Shown here: positions 9,110 through 18,291 of the stretch, one piece after another
How positions within the stretch are numbered: the stretch's first letter is position 1
Layout of the letters: each line of letters opens with the position of its first letter
The notes under the pieces: generated by a model
Databases searched by the model: none
Seen by the model: the letters and a program-made list of their open reading frames with translations, nothing else
Told to the model about the DNA's origin: nothing
Position numbers and translations under genes: made by a program
Source of the DNA: Pontibacter flavimaris
Lineage (GTDB): Bacteria; Bacteroidota; Bacteroidia; Cytophagales; Hymenobacteraceae
Assembly: GCF_001907195.1 (NCBI RefSeq)
Contig: NZ_LVWA01000007.1
Coordinates: forward strand, 1 to 64,000
Reading direction: 5' to 3'
Length of the DNA stretch: 64,000 nucleotides

Positions 9110-10411
9110 ATGAGACTAAAATTTACCGCACTTGCTTTTGCCTGTGGCCTTTTTACTGCTACGGCCCAGGATGTAAGCAGCACTATCACCCAAAACGAAG
9201 TTACCCGCATCATATCCACCCTCAGCGATGACAACATGCAGGGCCGCGCCTCCTTTACGCCCGGCATCGAGAAGGCCGCCAAGTTCATCCAGGCCGAGTT
9301 TCAGCGCATCGGGCTAAAGCCGCTTCCCGGCGAGGACGACTACCTGCAGACCTTCAGCGTGTACCGCATCACCCCGGATGAAAAAGAGGCCAAACTGAAC
9401 GGCAAGAAGATTTCCCCGGAAAATATGTTTGCCATCACGGAGAAAGAGGAAGTGGAGTGGAAACACAAGGGCAAGCAGAAAATTGTGACCATTGGCGAGA
9501 ACGATGATTTCCGGGCGGTGCTACGCGAGCTGAACAGTAGTGCTGAGGACGTGCTGGTGCTGGTGCACCCGAAGCATGAGGAAACCTTTAGCCGCTACCA
9601 GCACTACATGGGCCGTGGCAGCGTAAAGCAGCAACTCAGCAGCGAGGGCGGCAGCAAGGTTTTTATACTTACGGACCAGTTGCAGGCTAAAAAGTATAAA
9701 CTGGAGGTAGAAAATAACATAGAGCAGCTGCAACTCACCAACGTGGGCGGCATGATTGAGGGCAAGCGCAAAGATGAGTTTGTCGTATTTTCGGGCCACT
9801 ACGACCACATCGGCATTCAGGAAGCCCTGGACGGTGACAGCATTGCCAACGGCGCCGACGACGACGCGGCCGGCACCACCGCCATGATGCTGCTGGCCGA
9901 GTACTACAAAAAGCAGCCGCAACCGGAGCGCACCTTATTGTTTGTGGCTTTCACGGCAGAGGAGATGGGCGGCTTCGGCTCCAGGTACTTCTCCGAGCAA
10001 CTCAACCCCGATCAGATTGTGGCCATGTTCAACATCGAAATGGTGGGCAAGCCCTCTAAGTTCGGCCCGAACAGCGCTTACCTCACCGGCTTTGAGCGCT
10101 CCAACCTGGGCCCGCTGATGCAGAAACGACTGGAAGGCACCACCTACAGCATCCACCCCGACCCCTACCCCGAGCAAAACCTATTTTACCGCTCCGACAA
10201 CGCCACGCTGGCCCGCTTAGGTGTGCCGGCCCATACCATCTCCTCAGTGCAGATAGACCAGGATAAAACCTACCACACGGTGCACGACGAACTCTCTCAA
10301 CTCAACATGGAGCACCTGACCAACATGATTCGGGCCATTGCCTTAGCTTCTGAGGGTGTGGTGAATGGAGAGGATACGCCGACACGGGTGGATAAGTCGC
10401 AGGTGCGGTAG
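9110..10411 (+). CDS. Exported M28-family metallopeptidase (aminopeptidase type)
   Basis: A 433-residue zinc peptidase. The start at ATG 9110 gives a clean signal peptide (MRLKFTALAFACGLFTATAQ); the frame is open further upstream but codes for nothing recognisable there. Zinc-binding motifs of family M28 are all present: SGHYDHIG (His and Asp ligand region, near 230), NGADDDAAGT (bridging Asp, near 248), AEEMGGFGS (catalytic Glu and zinc Glu, near 283), NIEMVG (near 310) and a C-terminal YHTVHDE His near 388. A protease-associated-type region precedes the catalytic core. It probably trims peptides in the periplasm or outside the cell. Confidence 0.9.
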   Translation: MRLKFTALAFACGLFTATAQDVSSTITQNEVTRIISTLSDDNMQGRASFTPGIEKAAKFIQAEFQRIGLKPLPGEDDYLQTFSVYRITPDEKEAKLNGKKISPENMFAITEKEEVEWKHKGKQKIVTIGENDDFRAVLRELNSSAEDVLVLVHPKHEETFSRYQHYMGRGSVKQQLSSEGGSKVFILTDQLQAKKYKLEVENNIEQLQLTNVGGMIEGKRKDEFVVFSGHYDHIGIQEALDGDSIANGADDDAAGTTAMMLLAEYYKKQPQPERTLLFVAFTAEEMGGFGSRYFSEQLNPDQIVAMFNIEMVGKPSKFGPNSAYLTGFERSNLGPLMQKRLEGTTYSIHPDPYPEQNLFYRSDNATLARLGVPAHTISSVQIDQDKTYHTVHDELSQLNMEHLTNMIRAIALASEGVVNGEDTPTRVDKSQVR

Positions 10412-10448
10412 AGGCTCAGAGGTGACTTCCCTAGGACCAAATTTTATA

Positions 10449-10471
10449 GTGCAAGCGTCGCTTGTGCTGCT
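10449..10471. repeat. REP-like hairpin GCAAGCG-TC-GCTTGTGC
   Basis: A short palindrome, GCAAGCG/CGCTTGTGC, 38 bp after the M28 gene. It is a degenerate relative of the REP hairpins next to the RAYT gene (41661, 41759, 42443) and at 53242. Confidence 0.55.
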
Positions 10472-10568
10472 ACAAAATTAGCTTCAGGCTCATAAACATC
10501 CATTTCTAGCACTATCTGGGCATCAGAAACAACTTTGAAAGCCAAATACATTACTTAGCACTGAACTC

Positions 10569-11282
10569 ATGAATAAAATATGTTTTATCATAATCTATGC
10601 AATGCTTCAGTCCATTGTAAGCTTTGGGCAGACAAAGAACTTCATAGATCAGCCTTTTATAGAGACAGCTGCATCGGTCGATACACTGGTAACTCCTGAT
10701 GAAATTTACCTCAACATCTTAATCAATGAGAAAGACACAAAAGGTAAAATTTCTATTGAGGAGTTAGAGTCTAAGATGGAAAAAACGCTTCAGAAGTTAG
10801 GGATCAATACAGCGGAAAACCTGTCGCTTAATGACTTGGGAAGTAATTTTAAAAAATACTTTCTTAAAGGGCAGGATGTGCTAAAGACCAAGGTTTACTC
10901 CTTGAAAGTTAATGATGCACAAACAGCTGGCTTGGTTATTTTGGAGTTGGAGAAAATCGAAATTTCCAATATTCACCTGGACCGAACAGAGTTCTCAAGC
11001 ATGGACCAACTAAGGTTAGCGCTCAAATCCAATGCTGTTGCAAAAGCTAAAAAGCAGGCAGAATATTTAGCTTCGCCCATAAACCAGAAAGTTGGAGCTG
11101 CTATTTATATTTCTGACCAAAGCAATAACGCCGTACACAATGAACTTCAAGGGCGAGTTGCCGGAATTGTTGTAAGGGGCTACGGAACTTCAACTAAAGC
11201 GGAACCCAAGCCAGCTGATATACAATTTGAAAAAATTAAAGTAGAGAGTAGTGTAAGCGTAAAGTTTAAACTGGAACAGTAA
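10569..11282 (+). CDS. SIMPL-domain (DUF541) exported protein
   Basis: A 237-residue protein with signal peptide (to about residue 20, SIVSFGQ) and a SIMPL/DUF541 domain, recognised by the N-terminal IETAASVDTLVTPDEIYLNILINEKD, the helix KMEKTLQKLGI, and the segment LRLALKSNAVAKAKKQAEYLAS followed by VGAAIYISD. The function of the family is not settled. Near residue 190 it has LQGRVAGIVVRG, which resembles the plug-domain signature of SusC-like TonB-dependent receptors. Base composition is visibly more AT-rich than that of the neighbours, suggesting later acquisition. A strong terminator lies 118 bp downstream. Confidence 0.8.
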   Translation: MNKICFIIIYAMLQSIVSFGQTKNFIDQPFIETAASVDTLVTPDEIYLNILINEKDTKGKISIEELESKMEKTLQKLGINTAENLSLNDLGSNFKKYFLKGQDVLKTKVYSLKVNDAQTAGLVILELEKIEISNIHLDRTEFSSMDQLRLALKSNAVAKAKKQAEYLASPINQKVGAAIYISDQSNNAVHNELQGRVAGIVVRGYGTSTKAEPKPADIQFEKIKVESSVSVKFKLEQ

Positions 11283-11399
11283 CTCTCCGCGCACAGGCGA
11301 ACGCCCGCGCCAGATAGGCGGGTAAGCGCAGGCCTTGCAGTACTATTGAAAAAAATCCCCTTATCACTTTCAGCTTCCCCAATACCTTATTAAGTATGG

Positions 11400-11443
11400 A
11401 AACCCAAAGAGCTACTAAAATAAGTAGCTCTTTGGGTTTCTGC
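11400..11443. terminator. Bidirectional terminator
   Basis: A 17-bp perfect stem (left 11400-11416, right 11423-11439; AAACCCAAAGAGCTACT on the left) with loop AAAATA, and T-rich on the right side. It sits between the convergent SIMPL and QorB-like genes and can serve both. Confidence 0.88.
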
Positions 11444-11484
11444 ACCTTCCCTGACTAGAAACCTATCAGGCTATACTTTGCTTT

Positions 11485-12339
11485 TTAGACCGTTTTCAGC
11501 GCATCCGCCACTGCAGCGGATAAGGGCGTGGTGGGACGTCCGATTAACTTGGAGAGTTGCCGGCTATCATCATACAAGGCATCATGCGAGGCGGCCACGT
11601 CCCAGCCGGCAATGGCCTGCGCCAGCCCCTCGGGCAAGCCGAAGCTGGTAAGGGCAGCGGCATAGTCCGCCTCCGGCAGGTTCTTATAGGGGATATCTTT
11701 TCCGGTCTGGCGGGATATTTCTGCTGCCAGGTCGCTGAGGGTGAACGCTTCATCTCCGGCAAGTTCGTATACTTTGCCCTGGTGCCCCTCGCCGGTAAGT
11801 ACAGCAACAGCTGCCTCGGCAAAATCAGCGCGGGTGGCGGCAGAGATCTTGCCTTCGCCTGCGCTGCCTATAAAAGCACCCCCTGCCACCGCTCCCTGAA
11901 TGGAGCCAGTGTAGTTCTCCGTGTACCAACCGTTCCGGAGGAGTGTGTAGGGAATACCTGAATCTTTCAGTGCTGCTTCCGTGGCCCGGTGTTCCTCTGC
12001 AAGGCTAATAGAGGAAGTATCCGCATGAAGTAGACTTGTGTAAACAATCCACCTCACTCCATACTTTTTCGCAGCATCTATCACGTTTTGATGCTGCTCG
12101 GTGCGCTTTCCCACTTCACTTCCCGAAATCAGCAGAAGCGTCTCTATGCCCTCCAATGCGTTCTCCAGCGTCTCGGGCTTTTCGTAGTCGGCTTCGCGCG
12201 CTTCCACACCAAGGTCGGAAGCCTTCTGTGGTGAACGCACAAGTGCGACAATATTATCTGAGGATACTTTTTCCTTGAGCTTATTTACAACCAGCCGGCC
12301 CAGTTGCCCTGTAGCTCCAGTGATACCAATTTTCATCAT
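11485..12339 (-). CDS. qorB: NmrA-like NAD(P)-binding reductase, QorB type
   Basis: A 284-residue atypical SDR. The nucleotide-binding loop is ITGATGQLG at residues 5-13; the following VVNKLKEKV...IVALVRSPQKASDLGVEAREADYEKPETL is typical of E. coli QorB (NAD(P)H:quinone oxidoreductase 2). It also has LLISGSEVGKR and IPYTLLRNGWYTENYTGS. No active-site YxxxK is seen, as usual for this subgroup. Likely role: reduction of quinones or related electrophiles in the cytoplasm. ATG at 12339; a second ATG three bases inside (12336) gives the same protein one residue shorter. The name is by resemblance; an azoreductase-like role is possible. Confidence 0.82.
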   Translation of the reverse strand: MMKIGITGATGQLGRLVVNKLKEKVSSDNIVALVRSPQKASDLGVEAREADYEKPETLENALEGIETLLLISGSEVGKRTEQHQNVIDAAKKYGVRWIVYTSLLHADTSSISLAEEHRATEAALKDSGIPYTLLRNGWYTENYTGSIQGAVAGGAFIGSAGEGKISAATRADFAEAAVAVLTGEGHQGKVYELAGDEAFTLSDLAAEISRQTGKDIPYKNLPEADYAAALTSFGLPEGLAQAIAGWDVAASHDALYDDSRQLSKLIGRPTTPLSAAVADALKTV

Positions 12340-12418
12340 TTACAAACGTTTATTTGTTCTTTAAGAAAACCCGGAACTCAAAGAAAAGTTAGAAGAATAA
12401 AAGTCAGGAACCAGGCAC

Positions 12419-13279
12419 CTACTTCTTCTTCACCTCATACCTTACCTCCGCCACCACCGGGAAGTGGTCTGATGGGAAAAGGCCATTGGCGTAGGTATCG
12501 GTTAAAATCCCATACTTGCTGACCTTAAAATCCGGGGAAAGCCAGATGTGGTCGATGCGGCCGTCGGATTTGCGGGTGGCTTCAAAGCCGTTGAACGTAC
12601 CGCGCGGCGCGTAACGCATGGCTGCTATTTCATAGGCATCTTTCAGGTTGGAGGCGGCCAGGGTTTTATACTTCTCGTCGTGCTGGTCGAAGTTGAAATC
12701 ACCCATAAGTATAACGGGCGCTTTTTTGGCTATTTCCTGCACCTGCTTTAAGATCAGCTTCACACTCTCCTGGCGGGCCTGCTCACCCCGGTGGTCGAAG
12801 TGCACGTTGAAGAGATAGAACTCAAAGCCTGAATTTTGATCTTTGAACTGGCCCCAGGTGCATATGCGCGGGAAGTCGGCATCCCAGCCTTTGCCCGGTT
12901 TCTCAGGGGTTTCGGAGAGCCAGAAGTTGCCCTGCTTGAGCAGTTTATACTTGTCCTTCTTGTAAAACACGGCTGCGTGCTCCCCGGCCTGCTTGCCGTC
13001 GTCGCGGCCCACGCCAAGGTAGCCATAGGTCGGCAGCGCCTTCGTCATACCTTCCAGCTGGTGATGCAGCACCTCCTGCGTCCCGAAAATATCAAAATCA
13101 TGAAACTGCACCAGGTCCGCAATCACGGGCAGGCGCTTGTTCCAGGCATTGGTGGTATCGCTTTTGTTATCATACCGGGTGTTGTAGGTGGCAACGCGCA
13201 TGGTTTGAGTTTGAGCAAGTACAGACGTGCCGCAAAACAGCAGCAACAGGATGGCAAGGTATACCGTTTTCGCGATCAT
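12419..13279 (-). CDS. Exported endonuclease/exonuclease/phosphatase (EEP) family protein
   Basis: A 286-residue EEP-fold hydrolase with signal peptide (VYLAILLLLFCGTSVLAQ). Motifs in order: MRVATYNTRYD (Asn), FGTQEVLHHQ (metal-binding Glu), LFNVHFDHRGEQAR (His), ILMGDFNFD (catalytic Asp and Asn), RIDHIW and the final SDHFPVVAEV (Asp-His). All residues needed for metal-dependent phosphoester cleavage are present. Relatives act on nucleic acids, sphingomyelin or inositol phosphates; the exported form in Bacteroidota suggests nutrient phosphate scavenging, but that is inference. Starts at ATG 13279, divergent from priA across a repeat-filled gap. Confidence 0.9.
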   Translation of the reverse strand: MIAKTVYLAILLLLFCGTSVLAQTQTMRVATYNTRYDNKSDTTNAWNKRLPVIADLVQFHDFDIFGTQEVLHHQLEGMTKALPTYGYLGVGRDDGKQAGEHAAVFYKKDKYKLLKQGNFWLSETPEKPGKGWDADFPRICTWGQFKDQNSGFEFYLFNVHFDHRGEQARQESVKLILKQVQEIAKKAPVILMGDFNFDQHDEKYKTLAASNLKDAYEIAAMRYAPRGTFNGFEATRKSDGRIDHIWLSPDFKVSKYGILTDTYANGLFPSDHFPVVAEVRYEVKKK

Positions 13280-13326
13280 AGGGATTCCTAGATTAGTGAA
13301 AGTATAAGTTTGTTCGGAAATACTAA

Positions 13327-13450
13327 ATCATCCCCCTACCCCCTTCGAAGGGGGACATTCACAGATGTAAATTCTTAAAGTGTATTTTAATTACACTTTA
13401 AGAAAAGTCTCCCCTTGAAGGGGGCGGGGGATGACAATCATCTGTGAATA
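13327..13450. repeat. Paired CCCCCTTCGAAGGGGG repeats between divergent genes
   Basis: The gap holds two copies of the module ATCATCCCCC...CCCTTCGAAGGGGG in opposite orientation (13327-13355 and 13409-13434), plus TTCACAGATG (13358) with its complement at 13439. Between them is a hairpin with arms TCTTAAAGTGTA / TACACTTTAAGA. The CCCCTTCGAAGGGG module also occurs at about 162 and 53835. No gene lies here. Confidence 0.7.
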
Positions 13451-13587
13451 ATTCTTCCAAAGCTTAAGTTAAGCGTTTTACCCGCACCTGCCAAAGTATA
13501 ATTCCGCCGCTTTTACTTCTACCCTTCCGGCCTGCGCAATTCATCAATTTTTTACGACCTTTGTAGGAAGCAAAAGTATAAATCCCC

Positions 13588-16119
13588 TTGTCTGAGCTAC
13601 TCAACTTCAATTACCCGCCGGAGCCGGCCATAGATCGCGTCACGCTGTTTGCCGACGTGATTCTGCCGCTGCCCCTGCCCAAGCTGTACACCTACCGCAT
13701 CCCTTACGAGATGAACGACGAGGTATCGGTGGGCGTGCGGGTGATTGTGCAGTTTGGCTCTAAAAAGGTGCTGAGCTGCATTGTGGCCGAGGTGCACGAA
13801 GATGCCCCGGCCGATTACCAGGCCAAGTATATCCTGGACGTGCTTGACGACAAGCCGATCATCACCGCGCCGCAGCTCAAGCTTTTTAAGTGGATTGCTG
13901 ATTACTACATGTGCACCCTGGGCGAGGTGATCAACGCCGCCCTGCCCTCAGCTCTTAAACTGAGTAGCGAGTCGCGGATACAGCTGCACCCGCACTACAA
14001 CCCCGAGGAGGACGAGCTTATACTTGCCCCGCAGGAGGAGAAGATCATTTTTGCCCTTCAGAACAACCAGGCCCTTACCTTTACCGAGGTCGGCAACCTG
14101 CTGCAGCTTAAGAGTTACCACAAGTTCATCAAATCGCTCATCCAGAAGGAGGCGATCATTATTTATGAGCAGGTAAGCGACAAATTCTCGCCCAAGGTGG
14201 TGAAGAAAGTGCGCCTGTCGGAGCATTTTGTGCAGGAGGAGGGCCTGCTGGAGGAGCTGTTTAACCAGCTCACGCCGCAGCCCAAGCAGCTGGACATCCT
14301 GCTCAACTACCTACAGCTCGTGCCCGTGCACCAGGATATTAACCTCAACTCCCGCGGCATCGAGAAAAGCGCGCTCACCAATAACCCGCACCTGTCGGCC
14401 TCATCCATTAACACGCTCATTAAAAAAGGCGTGCTGGAGCAGTTCGACCAGATCGTGTCGCGCTTCCCGATGGATTATAGCAACCAGCAGCTGCCGATGG
14501 CGCTGTCGGAGCACCAGTTGCAGGCCAAAGACGAGATCCTGGGCTTGTTTAAGGAAAAGGAAACGGTGCTGCTGCACGGCGTAACGGGCAGTGGCAAAAC
14601 CGAAGTATACATCGACCTGATCAAGCACGCGCTCGATAGCGGCGGACAGGTGTTATACTTGCTGCCCGAGATTGCCCTCACGGCCCAGATCGTAACGCGC
14701 CTGATGAAAGTGTTTGGCGACAAGCTCGGCATCTACCACTCCAAATTCTCCGACAACGAACGCGCCGAAGTATGGCAGGGCGTGCTTTCGGGCCGTTTCC
14801 AGGTGGTGGTGGGCGTGCGTTCCTCCATTTTCCTGCCTTTCCATGACCTCTCGCTCATTATTGTGGACGAGGAGCATGAGCCCAGCTACAAGCAGTACGA
14901 CCCGGCCCCGCGCTACAATGCCCGCGAAACGGCCCTGATGATGGCGCACCTGCAGGGAGCCAAAACGCTGCTGGGCTCTGCTACGCCCGCCATCGAGAGC
15001 TACTACAACTGCCAGACCGGCCGCTGGGGGCTGGTGAGTATGACCAAGCGTTTCGGGGAGGCCAAGCTGCCGGAGATAGAACTGGTGGACACGCGCCGCG
15101 AGCAGCAGCGCAAGACCATGCACAGCCACTTCTCGGCCAAATTATTAAACGATATTGAAGTGCGACTGCAACGGAACGAGCAGGTTATACTTTTTCAGAA
15201 CCGCCGCGGCTACGCGCCCTTCATCTCCTGCGACGAGTGCTCCTGGATACCCAAGTGCAAGTTCTGCGCCGTGAGCCTATCGTACCACAAGTATAACAAC
15301 GAGCTGCGCTGCCACTACTGCGGTTACCACGAGCGCATGCCCCACGACTGTCCCGCCTGCGGTGCCACCACCCTTAAAAGTATGGGTTTTGGCACCGAAA
15401 AGGTAGAAGATGAACTGAAGCTGCTCCTGCCCGACGCCGAGGTGCAGCGCATGGACCTGGACACCACCAAAAAGAAGAACAGCTACCAGCAGATCATCTC
15501 AGATTTTGAGACCGGCCGTACCAACGTGTTGGTGGGCACGCAGATGGTAACAAAGGGCCTCGACTTCGAGAACGTGAGCCTGGTAGGAATTTTAAATGCC
15601 GATACCATCATCAATTTTCCGGATTTCCGGGCGCATGAGCGGGCGTACCAGCTATTTGTGCAGGTAAGCGGGCGCGCCGGCCGCAAAGGCAAGCCGGGCT
15701 CGGTGATCATCCAGACCCGCGACCCGCTGCAGCCCATTTTTAACAAGGTCATCAGCAACGATTACCTGACGCTCTACGAGCACGAGATAGAAGAACGCCT
15801 GCGTTTCGGTTACCCGCCGTTTACGCGCATGATCCGCATCACGGTAAAGCATGCGGATGATAAGATTGCCGAGAACGCCGCCATTGTGCTGTCCAAGGAA
15901 TTAACTGACAGGCTGGGCAAGCAGCAGGTGCTGGGGCCGGAGGTGCCCTACATCTTCAAGATAAGAAACCTCTTTCTGCAGGAGATCCACATCAAGCTGC
16001 CCCGCGACACCACGAACCTGAAAGCCGCCAAAGGCCAGATCGCGCAGGCAATTTTCAACCTGAAACTACTGCCCGACTTTAAAGGGATAAGAGTAGTGGC
16101 CGATGTGGACCCGGTGTAA
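13588..16119 (+). CDS. priA: PriA, primosomal replication-restart helicase
   Basis: An 843-residue PriA, longer than the E. coli protein (732). The start is a TTG at 13588: a stop codon lies 9 bp upstream in frame and the next ATG is inside the conserved N-terminal DNA-binding domain (FADVILPLPLPKLYTYRIP). Helicase motifs: GVTGSGKTEVY near 330, DEEHEPSYKQYDPAPRYNARE, LGSATPAIES, GTQMVTKGLDFENVSLVGIL and VSGRAGRKGKPG. Zinc-binding cysteines sit in CDECSWIPKCKFC and CHYCGYHERMPHDCPACG, as in all PriA. It reloads DnaB at stalled forks. An insertion between residues 130 and 300 accounts for the extra length. Confidence 0.96.
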   Translation: MSELLNFNYPPEPAIDRVTLFADVILPLPLPKLYTYRIPYEMNDEVSVGVRVIVQFGSKKVLSCIVAEVHEDAPADYQAKYILDVLDDKPIITAPQLKLFKWIADYYMCTLGEVINAALPSALKLSSESRIQLHPHYNPEEDELILAPQEEKIIFALQNNQALTFTEVGNLLQLKSYHKFIKSLIQKEAIIIYEQVSDKFSPKVVKKVRLSEHFVQEEGLLEELFNQLTPQPKQLDILLNYLQLVPVHQDINLNSRGIEKSALTNNPHLSASSINTLIKKGVLEQFDQIVSRFPMDYSNQQLPMALSEHQLQAKDEILGLFKEKETVLLHGVTGSGKTEVYIDLIKHALDSGGQVLYLLPEIALTAQIVTRLMKVFGDKLGIYHSKFSDNERAEVWQGVLSGRFQVVVGVRSSIFLPFHDLSLIIVDEEHEPSYKQYDPAPRYNARETALMMAHLQGAKTLLGSATPAIESYYNCQTGRWGLVSMTKRFGEAKLPEIELVDTRREQQRKTMHSHFSAKLLNDIEVRLQRNEQVILFQNRRGYAPFISCDECSWIPKCKFCAVSLSYHKYNNELRCHYCGYHERMPHDCPACGATTLKSMGFGTEKVEDELKLLLPDAEVQRMDLDTTKKKNSYQQIISDFETGRTNVLVGTQMVTKGLDFENVSLVGILNADTIINFPDFRAHERAYQLFVQVSGRAGRKGKPGSVIIQTRDPLQPIFNKVISNDYLTLYEHEIEERLRFGYPPFTRMIRITVKHADDKIAENAAIVLSKELTDRLGKQQVLGPEVPYIFKIRNLFLQEIHIKLPRDTTNLKAAKGQIAQAIFNLKLLPDFKGIRVVADVDPV

Positions 16120-16485
16120 GCCTGGTGTCGCGGACCAATGGCGTACTTCCGCCGCTTCGCTGCTATATAGCTTTAAGGGGTTTAAAAGATTAGTCCAAAA
16201 CAACGGCCAGGGACATACTTCTTCCTCCCGAAACAATACTAAAACTATAGGACTGTAAATGAGACGGTTCCAAATAAAAACCGGGCGTGTACGTCTGCTA
16301 CAGAAGGGGCTAAGCGAGCCGCCTGTCAGAAAATATTTTTAAAATATTTTCATCCTCCCTATAACCTTCCCCAAACCACCCGCGTAAATATAGATACCTT
16401 TGGCTAAAAGTTGAGAACCTGAAAGTCTGATTGTTCAGAAGGAACACTATAGACTTTCAGGTTTTTTCTTTGTGTCCCTCCCCCT
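16120..16485. other. Gap after priA: AT palindrome, promoter-like box and terminator
   Basis: No gene is supported in these 366 bp. An AT palindrome AAAATATTTTTAAAATATTT lies near 16330. A TACCTTTG box at 16394-16401 fits the Bacteroidota -7 element and is followed within 15 bp by the hairpin at 16416-16469, so a hairpin RNA of about 60 nt is conceivable, but no clear -33 element is seen. Confidence 0.4.
16416..16469. terminator. Terminator between priA and a small membrane-protein gene
   Basis: Perfect 13-bp stem AACCTGAAAGTCT / AGACTTTCAGGTT with a 22-nt loop, followed by TTTTCTTTG on the + strand. It lies between convergent genes, 300 bp after priA and 17 bp from the end of the small gene on the - strand. 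Confidence 0.75.
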
Positions 16486-16668
16486 CTATTCCGGCTTGTC
16501 CTTCTTAAAGATCAGGAACAAATAAATTGCACCAAAAACCAGGAAAACCACCAGCAGGAACACATCCATGGTGGAGTAATTTCCGGTGTATACCCTGTAT
16601 GCGTTAAGTCCGGCAAAAACAAAACAGGCGATGGCCATGATAACTCTATAATACTTGCGGTTTTGCAT
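16486..16668 (-). CDS. Small two-helix membrane protein
   Basis: A 60-residue protein with two predicted transmembrane helices: residues 8-25 (RVIMAIACFVFAGLNAYR) and 33-54 (TMDVFLLVVFLVFGAIYLFLIF), ending in the charged tail KKDKPE. ATG at 16668. Both helices have the length and flanking charges of a real membrane hairpin, which supports the gene despite its size. No family recognised and no function inferred. It lies 102 bp downstream of the DASS transporter start... on the opposite side, i.e. after the 3' end of that gene on the same strand, and could be on the same transcript. Confidence 0.65.
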   Translation of the reverse strand: MQNRKYYRVIMAIACFVFAGLNAYRVYTGNYSTMDVFLLVVFLVFGAIYLFLIFKKDKPE

Positions 16669-16769
16669 GAGCTAAAAGTATGATTGTAAAAGTATTGGTT
16701 TAAAGTTGATGCGCCAGCAGTGCGGGTAAGCAGGTTCATACTTGCTGAAAAATCTTCGGGCACCTGCTG

Positions 16770-18215
16770 TTACAGCGCCATATAAAGCATGACCCAGGCG
16801 GTGATCATCACGGCACCGATCAGGTTCAGGAGCATGCCCGCCCGCGCCATCTGGCTGATCGGCACCTGCTTGCTGCCGTACACAATGGCATTCGGCGGGG
16901 TGGCGATCGGCAGCATGAAGGCAAAGCTACAGGCAATTACCACACCCAGCACCGGATAAAGCAAAGGCAGGTTCAGCCCGTTCAGCACCCCGATAATGAT
17001 CGGCACAAAGGTAATGGCGATGGCCGTATTGGAACTTACCTCCGTCAGCATAAGCACCAGAAACACCAGCACCAACACCAGCAGTACTTTCTGGTCAGGG
17101 TTTACAAGGAGGGTGATGCTGCGGCCGATCACGTCGGCCAGGCCGGAGGTGATGACCAGCTGCCCCAACGCCATACCGCCTCCGAAGAGCAGGATCGTGT
17201 CCCAGTCTATCTTCACCAGGTCCTCGGCCGTGAGCGTACCCTGCCCGCCGGTTTCCTGCCCGGGCGGGATGAGGAACAGCAGCAAAGCGGCCAGCACCGA
17301 CACGGTGCTCTCGGCAAAGTAGGTGCTCATAAACGTATAGGCCTGCTCCAGGCCCAGCAGGTTGAAAACACCCGGTGCCAGCCAGAGGATAACCGCCAGA
17401 ACAAACACACCCATCGTTACCAGTTCTCCCTTGCGGAGTCGTTCTTTCTGCTGCCGCCGCTCCGCCACGTAGGCCTGCACCGCCTGCCGGTTATACCCGC
17501 TTTTGCCCAGGTAATAGCGCATGTAGAGCAACATCACCACATACATGCTCACCGCGATGGGCATGGCCAGGTACATCCACTGCAGAAAGTCTATCCGGAT
17601 GCCTTGCTGCGCCAGGTAGTTCACCCCGATCAGGTTGGGCGGTGAGCCAATGATGGTGCCGATCCCTCCGATGGAGGCGCTGTAGGCGATGCCCAGCAGA
17701 AAGTATACCGCTGAACTTTTGCCATCCGCCGGCTGGCACACCAGCTGCGTTACCCCCAGCGTGAGCGGCAGTAGCATCGCCACCGTCACGGAGTTGCTCA
17801 CCCACATCGACAACAGGAAGGCAATGCCTGAAAAACCCAGGAACAACCGGAAGAGGCTTTTCTGAAAATAGGGGCGGGAAAGTATAAACAGGGCAATGCG
17901 CTTGTCCAGGCCGTGGCGCGTCATGGAGCGGGCCAGCAGGAAGCTGCCGATAAAGAGCAGAATAATGGGGTGTCCCAGGTTCTGAAAGGCCGTCTCTATC
18001 TCGGCAATGCCCAGCATCACGGCCAGCAGCACACCCAGAAATGCCGTCATGGAGAGCGGAATCACCTCGGCCATCCAAAACACCAGGCAAAACGACATGA
18101 TGGTGGCCACCATCCGGGCCTCGTAGGCCAGCGCGGGCGTCAGGAGCCATACCAGCAGCGCCAGCAGCGGCGCCACCACCATCCCAACATAGCGGCGGGT
18201 AAAAGTTATTGCCAT
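16770..18215 (-). CDS. DASS/SLC13-family anion transporter
   Basis: A 481-residue secondary transporter of the divalent anion/sodium symporter family, with about eleven hydrophobic segments over its whole length. The two family hairpin motifs are present: MWVSNSVTVAMLLPL (SNS/SNT-type) near 140 and VSSNTAIAITFVPI near 395. Other matching blocks are FWMAEVIPLSMTAFLGVLLAVM and GTIIGSPPNLIGVNYLAQ, and near the C-terminus FAFMLPIATPPNAIVYGSKQVPI. It probably takes up dicarboxylates, citrate or sulfate with sodium. ATG at 18215; no metabolic partner gene is next to it that would narrow the substrate. Confidence 0.93.
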   Translation of the reverse strand: MAITFTRRYVGMVVAPLLALLVWLLTPALAYEARMVATIMSFCLVFWMAEVIPLSMTAFLGVLLAVMLGIAEIETAFQNLGHPIILLFIGSFLLARSMTRHGLDKRIALFILSRPYFQKSLFRLFLGFSGIAFLLSMWVSNSVTVAMLLPLTLGVTQLVCQPADGKSSAVYFLLGIAYSASIGGIGTIIGSPPNLIGVNYLAQQGIRIDFLQWMYLAMPIAVSMYVVMLLYMRYYLGKSGYNRQAVQAYVAERRQQKERLRKGELVTMGVFVLAVILWLAPGVFNLLGLEQAYTFMSTYFAESTVSVLAALLLFLIPPGQETGGQGTLTAEDLVKIDWDTILLFGGGMALGQLVITSGLADVIGRSITLLVNPDQKVLLVLVLVFLVLMLTEVSSNTAIAITFVPIIIGVLNGLNLPLLYPVLGVVIACSFAFMLPIATPPNAIVYGSKQVPISQMARAGMLLNLIGAVMITAWVMLYMAL

Positions 18216-18291
18216 ACTTTATTCTTTTAAGTATCTGTTTCTAAAGATATAGAAATGTATAAGTATGGCAATAGCCTTTCTCCTGAAGCGG

